From NCBI RefSeq assembly GCF_001907695.1, contig NZ_KV880637.1:186001-250000 (forward strand): a stretch of DNA of 64,000 nucleotides, given 5' to 3'. Origin of the DNA: Thalassospira sp. TSL5-1 (GTDB lineage: Bacteria; Pseudomonadota; Alphaproteobacteria; Rhodospirillales; Thalassospiraceae). The notes beneath the pieces are model-generated. The model was given only the letters and a program-made list of their open reading frames with translations. It did not search any database and was not told the DNA's origin. The first letter of the stretch is position 1. Each line of letters opens with the position of its first letter. Positions 56,344 through 64,000 of this stretch are shown in pieces. The position numbers and the translations under genes were made by a program.

Positions 56344-56993
56344 CAGATTGGAAGATTGGGCACCGCGTTTGTTTTTTCGGTGACAGCATTGTTGCCGGTG
56401 TTCGTGATGCGCAAAAGGGCGGTTGGCCGATGCGGTTGGGGCAGCGCCTGCTGACGGACGGTAAACTTGATGTCACGATTTACAATCTGGCGATCCGGGC
56501 GGAAACCAGTGATGATTTGAAACTGCGCTGGCAGGATGATGCCCGGCGTCGCAGGGTTGATAATTTCCCGCTGGTGCTGGTTTTTTGTTTTGGCCTGAAT
56601 GATGCCATGCACGCCCAAGACCGGGGCGAAGAAACCACCATGCGGGTGTCCCATGCCCGTTCGCTTGCCAACGCGACCGAAATTATGGCCCTGGCCCGCG
56701 ATATGGCCCCCACATTGTGGGTTGGCCCGCAAGCGGTGATTGATGGTGGCCGATCCAGCAAAATCGTTAATGAACGCCTGGAAGGATTAAACCAGCTTTT
56801 TGCAGAAACCGCCAAGGGACTGGATATTCCCTATCTTGACGGGTTTGAACAAACCCTGCGCGATGATACCTGGCAGCGGGCCTTACGACGCGGTGATGGC
56901 TACCACCCGGACACAGCCGGTTACGACATGTTGGCCGATATGATTTGGCAATGGCAGGGCTGGAAGGTTGCGTTCGGGATCGAGGATAAATAA
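56340..56993 (+). CDS. GDSL-type esterase/lipase
   Basis: A 217-aa SGNH hydrolase without signal peptide. Block I is CFFGDSIVAGV with the nucleophile Ser, block III FGLNDA, and the Asp/His pair lies in DGYHPDTAGYDML. The substrate is unknown. Coupled to cca by a 4-bp overlap. Confidence 0.88.
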   Translation: MTDWKIGHRVCFFGDSIVAGVRDAQKGGWPMRLGQRLLTDGKLDVTIYNLAIRAETSDDLKLRWQDDARRRRVDNFPLVLVFCFGLNDAMHAQDRGEETTMRVSHARSLANATEIMALARDMAPTLWVGPQAVIDGGRSSKIVNERLEGLNQLFAETAKGLDIPYLDGFEQTLRDDTWQRALRRGDGYHPDTAGYDMLADMIWQWQGWKVAFGIEDK

Positions 56994-57051
56994 GCCGCCA
57001 AATTGGCAGGAAATCGCGGTTTGGTCCCTGGATGCCTGAAAGAAGGCAGGA

Positions 57052-57405
57052 TCAGGCGATGATATCAACCCGGCTACCGCGTGGCAGCGTGTTCAATGCG
57101 GTAATATTGGAAATTGCCCCACCCTTGCCGTAACCCGTTGCAATGCCGTCACTGTCGCTGGCATCGATGGTCAGTGCGGTTGGGTTGGTATCACTTTCGC
57201 GGGCCTGGCGGGTTTGGCGTGGCAGGTTCTGACCGGTATTTTCATCGGTAATCAGGCCATTTTGCGCAGCCGGGTTAAATTTTTCGCCTTTTTGATCAAT
57301 GATTTTGTCAAATTCGCCACGCGCAGCCCGTTCTGCAACCGGGGTAACCGGGCGCAGGGCAGTAGGAAGGGCAACATTATAACCAGAACCAATTTTAGCG
57401 ATCAT
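57052..57405 (-). CDS. small protein with C-terminal VDIIA motif
   Basis: A 117-aa hydrophilic protein: IGSGYNVALPTALRPVTPVAE at the N-terminus and GSRVDIIA at the end, with a Gln/Asn/Asp-rich middle. Both ends resemble the 67-aa protein at 33920-34123. No signal peptide or membrane segment. The ribosome binding site is weak. Function unknown. Confidence 0.68.
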   Translation of the reverse strand: MIAKIGSGYNVALPTALRPVTPVAERAARGEFDKIIDQKGEKFNPAAQNGLITDENTGQNLPRQTRQARESDTNPTALTIDASDSDGIATGYGKGGAISNITALNTLPRGSRVDIIA

Positions 57406-57581
57406 GGGCGTGTTTGACGTATCCGCGCATTACGGGAAAAGTCTTCAATCAGAAACGGGCATATCATAGTCAGCCTTTTCGCGCAGGAAAGAGAAATTTT
57501 ATGCCAACGCGCCTGATCGCCCTGCTTATGCTGCAACAGGCGGTGGTTTTTTCTTAAATATATGATTTATTGGGGGAATAT

Positions 57582-59480
57582 TCAATTTTCCAGATGGGAA
57601 AAGGCACTTTCCGGCGGGATATTTGAAAGTTCAGTATCCATGTCGGGGAAGGGGGAGTACGAATCGGCCCCTTCATAAATGCCGGTTGCAAACCGGTCGG
57701 CGCTGTTTTTGGCCTGTTCTTTCAGTTTTGCCGCTTCGGTTGAAATATGGTCCAGCGTAATGTCGGTACGTTCCGGCGGAATGCGTATCAGCGCGGCACT
57801 GACCGTCATTAACGGAAAGCGTTTATCAATGCCGTCGCGGCCCTTGCCCTGCAGAAAACCGTTTTCGCGGGTTTTGGGGTCGTAAAAACTTTTGATTTCC
57901 TCGTCAAACATGGCTTGTGCCCGACGCACGGCTTGCACGGCTTCTTCAAAATCAATTGATTGCACATAGGCAAAAAAGTCATCGCCGCCAATGTGACCAA
58001 TGAACCAGGCATTCTGGCTCAGCGCCTTGCCCAGAATATCCTTGAACAGCAAAATGGCGCGATCGCCCTGGCGAAACCCATAGCGGTCATTAAACGGTTT
58101 GAAATTGTCAAAATCAAAATAAACGGCAAAACGGCGACGGCGCGGATTGGCCAGCGCATTGGCGGCATAACGGTAAATCGCACTGTTGCCGGGCAGGCGG
58201 GTTAGCGGGTTTTCATCGCGCGCATTGAGCGTGTTACGTTCATTCACGGCACGCAGAAGGGCGCGTTGATCCATCACGCCAAGATAGCGTCCGTTTTCCG
58301 TCAGGATCAGGCCGTCAAGGGTATCGGTTGAAACGAATGTTTCAAGCAGTTCTGACAGGCTGGTGCGAATGTCTGCCGAGGGACAGCGCCGTAAAAAACG
58401 CGAGAGATAAGCCCGGTTGGACGGGTTTTGCAGCAATTCGCGTCCGTATGGTGTGTAGATGAAGGCTTTGAAGTCGGAATCGCGAATAATGCCAACCGGT
58501 TCACCGCGGCGATTGATGACGGGTACAATGGTTGAATCCGCGTGTTGCTGGAAAAAGTCCAGAATGTCATTTGGCTTAATGGTTTCGGGAACGGCCTGTG
58601 CCTCGATCATAAAAGACCGTAACAGTTCGCCGTCATGGTCGCTTTGGCGTCGGTTCTGGCTTAAGATATCGCTCAAGCCGGGAATAATGTCAGTGCGCTC
58701 CGGCAAAATTACCGACGGCCGGGCAACAAAATATCCCTGCACAAAGTCGCAACCAACCCGGCGGCAGCACATCAGTTCTTCCTGGGTTTCAACCCCTTCG
58801 GCAACAACCTGTGCACCAATCAGATGGGCAAAACCGGTGATTTGGGTGACAAACAGTTCCTTGCGACGGTCTTTATCCATGCCATCAATAAAGAAGCGGT
58901 CAATTTTGATAATGTCGGGTTCGCATTCATACAGCGCACGCATCTGGGCAAAGCCGCTGCCGTAATCATCAATGGCGACCTTAAATCCCTGGGCGCGATA
59001 GCGCAGCAGGATGTCCTGAAAATTATGGGCGTGCGAAATGTCGTGCCGTTCGGAAATTTCCAGGCAGATGGAATCCGCTGCCAGCCCAGCAGCAGCAAGC
59101 AACTCGACCGTTTTGCCCGGGCGGTAATCGTTGGTGCGCACAACACGGCTGTCGAAATTGTAAAACAGTTTTAATTTGTCAGCGTCGGGCAAACGGGCGA
59201 ATTTGTTAATGACAATGGCCCGAAACTGCATGTCGATGCTATGAAGCACACCTGTTTCCCAGGCAATATCAAAAACATCCTGAATGGAATCAAACCCGGC
59301 CTCGGCCCAGTTGCGCAACAAGGCTTCATAGCCAAATACGCGTCCGGTATGGCTGTTGATGATGGGCTGAAAGGCAAAGTCGATCGTTGCAATGATTTGA
59401 GACCAGTCGCGCGGACCATGTCGATGCGCCCGAATAGACATTGGAACGGTTGTTTCATCGGTTCTGAGCGACACGCTCAT
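57582..59480 (-). CDS. EAL-CBS-GGDEF cyclic-di-GMP protein
   Basis: A 632-aa cytosolic signalling protein. The EAL domain (about 25-260) keeps Glu52 (EALLR), Asn109, Glu141, Asp171-Asp172 (DDYGSGF), Lys192, Glu228 and Gln248, so phosphodiesterase activity is likely. A CBS pair (about 295-415) follows. The GGDEF domain (about 425-590) has NPLTRLPGN and FDFDNFK, but the signature reads GGDDF (498-502), so cyclase activity is uncertain. It lies 223 bp downstream of xerD. Confidence 0.9.
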   Translation of the reverse strand: MSVSLRTDETTVPMSIRAHRHGPRDWSQIIATIDFAFQPIINSHTGRVFGYEALLRNWAEAGFDSIQDVFDIAWETGVLHSIDMQFRAIVINKFARLPDADKLKLFYNFDSRVVRTNDYRPGKTVELLAAAGLAADSICLEISERHDISHAHNFQDILLRYRAQGFKVAIDDYGSGFAQMRALYECEPDIIKIDRFFIDGMDKDRRKELFVTQITGFAHLIGAQVVAEGVETQEELMCCRRVGCDFVQGYFVARPSVILPERTDIIPGLSDILSQNRRQSDHDGELLRSFMIEAQAVPETIKPNDILDFFQQHADSTIVPVINRRGEPVGIIRDSDFKAFIYTPYGRELLQNPSNRAYLSRFLRRCPSADIRTSLSELLETFVSTDTLDGLILTENGRYLGVMDQRALLRAVNERNTLNARDENPLTRLPGNSAIYRYAANALANPRRRRFAVYFDFDNFKPFNDRYGFRQGDRAILLFKDILGKALSQNAWFIGHIGGDDFFAYVQSIDFEEAVQAVRRAQAMFDEEIKSFYDPKTRENGFLQGKGRDGIDKRFPLMTVSAALIRIPPERTDITLDHISTEAAKLKEQAKNSADRFATGIYEGADSYSPFPDMDTELSNIPPESAFSHLEN

Positions 59481-59703
59481 TTACCCTCGCGCAGCGGATC
59501 GGTGGGCAGCCCTGCATATAGGTGCGGCTGCAATACTCATGCTGGTATCGTAAAAATGGTATCAGTCTGATGACGGTTGCATGACGAATAGATGACAACA
59601 TCAATTAACCGACAGAATATACAATATATGGTTTGAGGGGCCTATACAATAGTAGTCCAAGTCGTGCCCCTGCTTTTGCATAGCAAGCGGGTAGGGCTCG
59701 ACA

Positions 59704-60645
59704 TCAAGCGTTTTTTTTGTGTGCCAGCGGGTGATGTTCCTGAACCAGGCCGCGCAGGCGAGACTCGATAACATGGGTGTAAATCTGGGTTGTCGATATG
59801 TCGGAATGGCCCAGCATTTGTTGCAGGCTGCGCAAATCCGCCCCATTGGCCAGCAAATGGCTGGCAAAGGAATGGCGCAACACATGGGGGGACACCCGCG
59901 AAGGTGCAATGCCCGCCTTGAGTGCCAGATCCTTGATCATGTTTAAAAACATTTGCCGGGTTAAATGCCCGGTTTTACCGCGCGACGGAAACAGATAGGG
60001 CGATTGCCCCGGTTGTCCGCCTGCATCAAGCGGGATAAATGCCTCGCGGATGGTGACATATTCCGCCAGGGCCTGTTTGGCAGGCAGGGATAGGGGCACC
60101 AGCCGTTCCTTGTTGCCCTTGCCACGTACCACCAGCATTTGCGGGTCACGGGCAACGGCACTAAAGGGCAGTTCGACCAGTTCGCTGACCCGCATGCCGG
60201 TGGCATAAAGCAGTTCCACCATCGCCAGCAGGCGGGTGCCCTTGATGCCATCCTGCTGGTTGGCTGTTTCAATCAGGCGGTCAATTTCGCTGGTGGATAA
60301 AAATTTTGGCAGCACGGTGCCGAGGCGCGGGCTGTCGATATGCGCGGCGGGGTCATCGGTGCGAATGCCATCGCCATAAATGAATTTGTGAAACTGGCGC
60401 ACGGCAGACAGGCGCCGGGCCTGGGTGCGGGCGGCAAGGCCCGCATTTGCCAGTTCATCAAGATAGCGGCGCACATCGTTCGGCCCCGCATCTGTCATGT
60501 TGGTTTTGGCCGCTTTCAGCGATGCCTGATAATCTTCCAGATCGCGCCTGTAGGCATCCAGTGTATGACGGCTGGCCCCGCGTTCAGCCGCCATCATTTC
60601 CAGAAATTCGGAAACAAGCCGGCCGTCACGCGAGGATGTGGTCAT
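59704..60645 (-). CDS. xerD: XerD-like tyrosine recombinase
   Basis: A 313-aa site-specific recombinase. N-terminal SAM-like core-binding domain (FLEMMAAERGASRHTLDAY), catalytic domain with TGMRVSELVEL (Arg), KGNKERLVPL (Lys), HVLRHSFASHLL (HxxR), LGHSDISTTQIYTHV (His, Tyr). It fits XerD, which acts at dif to resolve chromosome dimers. No integron or phage genes adjoin; aroK/aroB linkage is typical for the housekeeping enzyme. Confidence 0.92.
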   Translation of the reverse strand: MTTSSRDGRLVSEFLEMMAAERGASRHTLDAYRRDLEDYQASLKAAKTNMTDAGPNDVRRYLDELANAGLAARTQARRLSAVRQFHKFIYGDGIRTDDPAAHIDSPRLGTVLPKFLSTSEIDRLIETANQQDGIKGTRLLAMVELLYATGMRVSELVELPFSAVARDPQMLVVRGKGNKERLVPLSLPAKQALAEYVTIREAFIPLDAGGQPGQSPYLFPSRGKTGHLTRQMFLNMIKDLALKAGIAPSRVSPHVLRHSFASHLLANGADLRSLQQMLGHSDISTTQIYTHVIESRLRGLVQEHHPLAHKKNA

Positions 60646-60669
60646 GATGTCCCCTTGCCGCTGGTCCGG

Positions 60670-62661
60670 TTACAAGCCGGATTCCAAAATGGTTTCAATG
60701 GCAATGCGCCGGGCATCGCTTTCAAGATTGACAGCGCGCAAGGCCGCCACCGACTGCCCCAATGCAACCGCGTTGCGCATATCGGGGTCCAGGGTGCCAT
60801 TGCTGATAATGACAAGACTGGCCGCCATTGCCCGCTGCCCGGTTGCTGCGGCCTGGATCAATTTATGAACAACGGCCGCATTGGGCACGGCATTGGAAAC
60901 GACATAGGGCTGGGTCAGCAGGCTGTCCCAGAATTTTTCCGGTACCTCGATGCCAAAGGCGGTAAACAGGCTATAGACCATTGCGGCATCGTTACGCGCT
61001 TCGTTTTGGTCGTTGCGGGCATTTTGCAGTTCGGCCCATTCATCCATCCGGGCGCGGTGGTGGGCCTGGGCCTGCGATGTGGCGGGGGCCTGCCCGGTGG
61101 CGGAATTTGCCCCGCCCAGGCCAGATATTGCACCTGGTGCCTGCCCGGCAGTGGTCCCGGTATCTTCCAGCCCGGCAAGCACAAGTGCCGGGTAAAGAAC
61201 AATCAGCCGGCTTTCAATGGAGTTGCTGTCATTGGCCGATGCCTTTGCCTGTGCCAGCCACCCGCCGGCACGTTCCAGGTCATTGCTGTAAATGGCAGCT
61301 GCCAAAGCATCGGTAGCAAACCAGGCAAAGTCGTTATTGATGGGAATATTTTCAAGAAGGGAGGCACACAGGCGGGCGATTTGCCCATAATCGCCATTGT
61401 TGCGGCCATTGTCATACATGTGCGCCAGAATTTCCGCCCGTACAGCCGGAACATCGGATTTTGCCGCCGCCTGATACAGTTTTGCATATTCGCGGGCGGG
61501 CGAATCCTCGCTGGCATCATCAAGGACATTTGCCAGTTCAGCCGAGGTAAATGTCACCGACATATAGGTGCTGGCAAGTTCGTCGGTGGTGATAAAGCCG
61601 CGCTGTTCGGCAAGGCGGGCCGCTTCGAGCTTCAACGCGGTTGCCGTATTGGCACTTTTGACAAAGGCAATCAGCGTCGGGGCATCGGCATTTTGCAATT
61701 TGCCTGCCGGTAGGCCCTGTTTTGTCAGTTCCAGCATGGCAACATCAAGCGGGCGCAAATTGACCAAAAGGTCCGGCGAGACATTGCCGCCTGTACGAAT
61801 GGCCCTGTTCAGGGCAAAGAAAAGCCTGTCTTTTTCGCCTTCAACTTCGCGGACCAGATCGGTGGTAAAGGTTGCCGATGTGGTGTTTTTTGCCCGCAAT
61901 TGGCAATAGGCTGCCGCCTTGAGCCAGAATGGCGTATCAAACTGGTTGCCAAAACTTTCGATGGCAGCACAGGCATCGTCAAGCAATCCTGTCACCAGAA
62001 GGGCATTTACCTGGGCTTCGGCCAGATCAGCCGATAGTTTGTCATGGGCGGATGCGTTAATCAGCCTGGCAACATCGCCATAGGCACCAATCGCCTGTAG
62101 TTTGGCAACGCGGTGGGCCAGCAGGCTGATATCCTTGTGGTCTTCTGGCGCTGCCGCAATGCTGAGAAGCAGGCGGCGCTCAAGGTTGCGCATCGCGCGG
62201 CTGCCAGGATTGTCGGGCAGGGCATCGACCAGGCGGGCCGCCATCTCGCGTGAGGTGCCTGTCCACATATCCACGCCAAGCCCGCCCGAATTGCGGTCCA
62301 GTATGCCGACAGATTCGGCATCAACCGCGTTCAGTTGCAGGGTTTGAACGGCATCAGGATCGGTGGGGTAGGTGTTGCCTGTGCTCGCACCAGCACCCGC
62401 ACCCCAGCCAAATACGCCGTTTGGTCCCTGCGGAGTGGTTTGCGATCCGGCACCATCCTGGCTTCCACCGCCCAATCCTTGCCGGTTTGTTGCCGTGCCG
62501 CTATTGGCATTTCCATCCGTTGCGGTGGAACTGTCGGTATTGCGGTTTTGCAAAAACAGGGGAACGGGGGCTTGTTGTGCCCCGGCGGGGATAACCTGCA
62601 TCAATGTGCCCAGCCCGGTCAGGCAGGCGACAAGGCAGGCCCTGGTGGTGCCTGAACGCAT
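60670..62661 (-). CDS. large secreted protein of unknown function
   Basis: A 663-aa protein with a signal peptide (ACLVACLTGLGTLMQVIPAGAQQ). A Thr/Asn/Gly-rich linker covers about residues 30-95; the rest is Ala-rich and helical, suggesting a repeat superhelix. A Gly/Ala/Gln-rich stretch lies at about residues 515-535. It sits upstream of xerD with 24 bp between, and 1 bp after the stop of a 45-aa gene. I recognise no named family. Confidence 0.78.
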   Translation of the reverse strand: MRSGTTRACLVACLTGLGTLMQVIPAGAQQAPVPLFLQNRNTDSSTATDGNANSGTATNRQGLGGGSQDGAGSQTTPQGPNGVFGWGAGAGASTGNTYPTDPDAVQTLQLNAVDAESVGILDRNSGGLGVDMWTGTSREMAARLVDALPDNPGSRAMRNLERRLLLSIAAAPEDHKDISLLAHRVAKLQAIGAYGDVARLINASAHDKLSADLAEAQVNALLVTGLLDDACAAIESFGNQFDTPFWLKAAAYCQLRAKNTTSATFTTDLVREVEGEKDRLFFALNRAIRTGGNVSPDLLVNLRPLDVAMLELTKQGLPAGKLQNADAPTLIAFVKSANTATALKLEAARLAEQRGFITTDELASTYMSVTFTSAELANVLDDASEDSPAREYAKLYQAAAKSDVPAVRAEILAHMYDNGRNNGDYGQIARLCASLLENIPINNDFAWFATDALAAAIYSNDLERAGGWLAQAKASANDSNSIESRLIVLYPALVLAGLEDTGTTAGQAPGAISGLGGANSATGQAPATSQAQAHHRARMDEWAELQNARNDQNEARNDAAMVYSLFTAFGIEVPEKFWDSLLTQPYVVSNAVPNAAVVHKLIQAAATGQRAMAASLVIISNGTLDPDMRNAVALGQSVAALRAVNLESDARRIAIETILESGL

Positions 62662-62662
62662 T

Positions 62663-62800
62663 TTAATTGAACCTCGAATCAGGGATGGGTTGTTCGATTT
62701 GCGATGTTGGTGCCGGTATGTCCCAGGTCACAAGGAATATGGCGCCGCCCGCAATGACCGCAATAATCAGAAACAGAATGATCCGGGATAGAATTTTCAT
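62663..62800 (-). CDS. 45-aa single-helix membrane protein
   Basis: Reading the minus strand from the ATG at 62800 gives a 45-aa protein: [20 protein letters not shown], then [17 protein letters not shown], ending PIPDSRFN. It has one hydrophobic helix followed by a Pro-rich tail. GAGAG lies before its ATG, and the gene ends one base before the 663-aa gene, whose ribosome binding site (GAGGTTC) lies inside it. Such tight packing argues for a real gene of the xerD operon. Confidence 0.75.
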   Translation of the reverse strand: MKILSRIILFLIIAVIAGGAIFLVTWDIPAPTSQIEQPIPDSRFN

Positions 62801-63055
62801 GGGCTCTCAAGCTTTGGTTTGGGTGTTCTGACCGAGAAATCAGCCACTTTGATAAAATCTGCTTACATCCTAATTCGGCAGGACCAAATCAGTCTAGGGT
62901 GCAGAACGTTAATAATTGTATGTCATTTTTGCGGCCAGAATGATGTTCGACACACTGTTTGTAAATTCGCCGTGCGGTTTGCTTGCGTTCCGCGCAACCG
63001 TGCCCTAAAGAATTGTGTAACAGTGTCACTTTGTATCAGGCGGTCAAGGGACCGT

Positions 63056-63691
63056 ATGAACATGATAAAACAGGAATGCAAACCGGTCATGGATCGTAAC
63101 AATGACGAGTCGGGTTTGCACACGGATATTGCCGCACATATCACTGCCGGTTTGAAGAACCGGTCGCTGGTTTTTGTCGGCCTGATGGGGGCAGGTAAAA
63201 GCTGCATCGGGCGCATGGTCGCCAAAACGCTGGATTTGCCCTTCATTGATGCCGATCGCGAAATCGAGGAAGCGGCTGGCTGCTCGATTGCCGATATTTT
63301 CCGGCTTTATGGCGAAGATGCCTTTCGCGATGGTGAAGAACGCGTCATCGCGCGCTTGCTGGAAGGCGACCAGGTTGTTCTGGCAACCGGGGGTGGTGCC
63401 TTTATTCGTGAACAGACCCGCAAACTGATTTTGGAAAAGGGTGTATCAGTCTGGCTGCGTGCCGATCTGGATGTGCTGGTACACCGTACCGCCGGGCGTC
63501 CGCATCGCCCGTTGCTCAATAGCGGCAACCCGCGCCAGATTTTGGCCGATCTGATTGAAACACGATACCCGGTTTATGCCGGTGCCGATGTGACATTTGA
63601 TTGCGGCGATGCTTCCAAGGAAGACACCCGCGACGGGGTGCTGGCCGCCCTGGCAAATGCCTTTGACGAAAATGGGAAGTTGAAATCTTGA
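63056..63691 (+). CDS. aroK: shikimate kinase
   Basis: A 211-aa kinase adding phosphate to the 3-hydroxyl of shikimate. The P-loop is [12 protein letters not shown], the shikimate site includes [11 protein letters not shown] and [10 protein letters not shown], then LATGGGAFI and the lid [11 protein letters not shown]. The ATG at 63056 follows AAGGGA; the frame extends to 62819 without similarity. The stop overlaps the aroB start by 4 bp. Confidence 0.95.
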   Translation: MNMIKQECKPVMDRNNDESGLHTDIAAHITAGLKNRSLVFVGLMGAGKSCIGRMVAKTLDLPFIDADREIEEAAGCSIADIFRLYGEDAFRDGEERVIARLLEGDQVVLATGGGAFIREQTRKLILEKGVSVWLRADLDVLVHRTAGRPHRPLLNSGNPRQILADLIETRYPVYAGADVTFDCGDASKEDTRDGVLAALANAFDENGKLKS

Positions 63692-64000
63692 ACAGTGCAG
63701 AAACACTTCGCGTCGAATTGGGCGATCGCAGTTACGATATCGTGATCGGCAGTGGTCTTTTGCCCGATACCGGCAAATATGTTGCGCCTTTTGCCCGCGC
63801 AGCAGGTGTTGTCATCCTGACGGACAGTAGCGTTGAAAAGCTTCATTTGCCGACTGTGCAGGCATCGCTGGAGGCGGCGGGTATTCCCCATCGCAGCGTA
63901 GTTGTCCCGGCGGGTGAGGCCTCCAAAAGCTTTGCCAGTTTTGAAAGCGTGATCGAACAAATCCTTGCTTTTGGCATCGAACGTTCCACCCTGATCATCG
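63688..64000 (+). CDS. aroB: 3-dehydroquinate synthase, partial at the window edge
   Basis: The start of aroB: TTG at 63688 within TTGA, translationally coupled to aroK. The 104 visible codons read [59 protein letters not shown], ending ERSTLII. The NAD-binding and metal sites lie outside the window. Confidence 0.9.
   Translation, partial: MNSAETLRVELGDRSYDIVIGSGLLPDTGKYVAPFARAAGVVILTDSSVEKLHLPTVQASLEAAGIPHRSVVVPAGEASKSFASFESVIEQILAFGIERSTLII

Noticed and set aside
59481-59703. Possible RNA gene in the xerD-EAL gap
   Set aside because: Some GC pairs can form around 59637-59697, but no cloverleaf, terminator or promoter pattern is clear.
59704-60645. Tyrosine recombinase as a phage or integron integrase
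   Set aside because: Neighbours are aroK/aroB and housekeeping genes; there are no attachment repeats, tRNA gene or phage genes, and the sequence fits XerD.
60340-61713. 457-codon open frame antisense to xerD and the 663-aa gene
   Set aside because: It spans two genes on the other strand, is Cys/Gly/His rich and has no recognisable domain.

Overview
The window looks like chromosomal DNA of an alphaproteobacterium, probably of the Rhodospirillales/Thalassospira type. The genus is a guess. The class is supported by a CcrM-type adenine methylase with clustered GANTC sites upstream, an F0-only ATP synthase operon (atpI-B-E-F'-F) without the F1 genes, and the gene orders mutY/DUF721/dsbA/smc and DUF1285/NUDIX/DUF6111/CCA-transferase. 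Most DNA is about 55% GC. I saw no rRNA, tRNA, CRISPR array, prophage or insertion sequence. Nearly all of it is core genome; the only stretch that looks acquired is about 19.6-20.76 kb.

Layout. 0.5-5.5 kb: an export-type ABC operon (ATPase, permease fused to a GldG-like domain, DUF4340 protein). 5.5-10.4 kb: minus-strand metabolic genes (squalene/phytoene synthase family, beta-barrel protein, hydrolase, GFA protein, Tam-like methyltransferase, small membrane protein). 10.5-16.9 kb: envelope/RNA operon gpmI-envC-ctpA-yibQ-rppH. 17.1-18.9 kb: tandem glycine riboswitch and L-serine dehydratase. 19.1-20.7 kb: a DHFR-like protein and two AT-rich lipoprotein genes. 20.8-23.8 kb: rlmH-rsfS-nadD-proA. 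23.9-27.8 kb: cobalamin riboswitch with a CbiM-like permease, an Atm1-type exporter and a DUF4269 protein. 27.8-32.3 kb: MOSC protein, nadB, GFA protein, RlmM-like methyltransferase, flavin reductase. 32.3-33.8 kb: ccrM. 33.9-40.4 kb: small protein, mutY, DUF721, dsbA-like, smc. 40.6-43.2 kb: F0 ATP synthase. 43.3-46.2 kb: methyltransferase, glutathionyl-hydroquinone reductase, LysR regulator. 46.3-53.2 kb: MoxR/DUF58/DUF4159/large membrane protein operon. 53.3-57.0 kb: DUF1285, NudL, DUF6111, CCA transferase, GDSL esterase. 57.0-60.6 kb: small protein, EAL-CBS-GGDEF protein, xerD. 60.7-64 kb: secreted 663-aa protein, 45-aa membrane protein, aroK and the start of aroB.

Themes. Two riboswitches couple ligands to metabolism: glycine to serine deamination, cobalamin to a presumed cobalt uptake protein. 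The conserved minus-strand series proA-nadD-rsfS-rlmH | gpmI-envC-ctpA-yibQ-rppH is split by a 3.9-kb segment holding sdaA, the DHFR-like gene and the AT-rich lipoprotein pair. The observations most worth a second look are: an intrinsic-terminator-like hairpin inside the envC signal-peptide codons; paired GANTC sites and a CtrA-like box before ccrM; two unlinked small genes sharing N- and C-terminal motifs; the AT-rich lipoprotein pair; and several perfect inverted repeats next to start codons.
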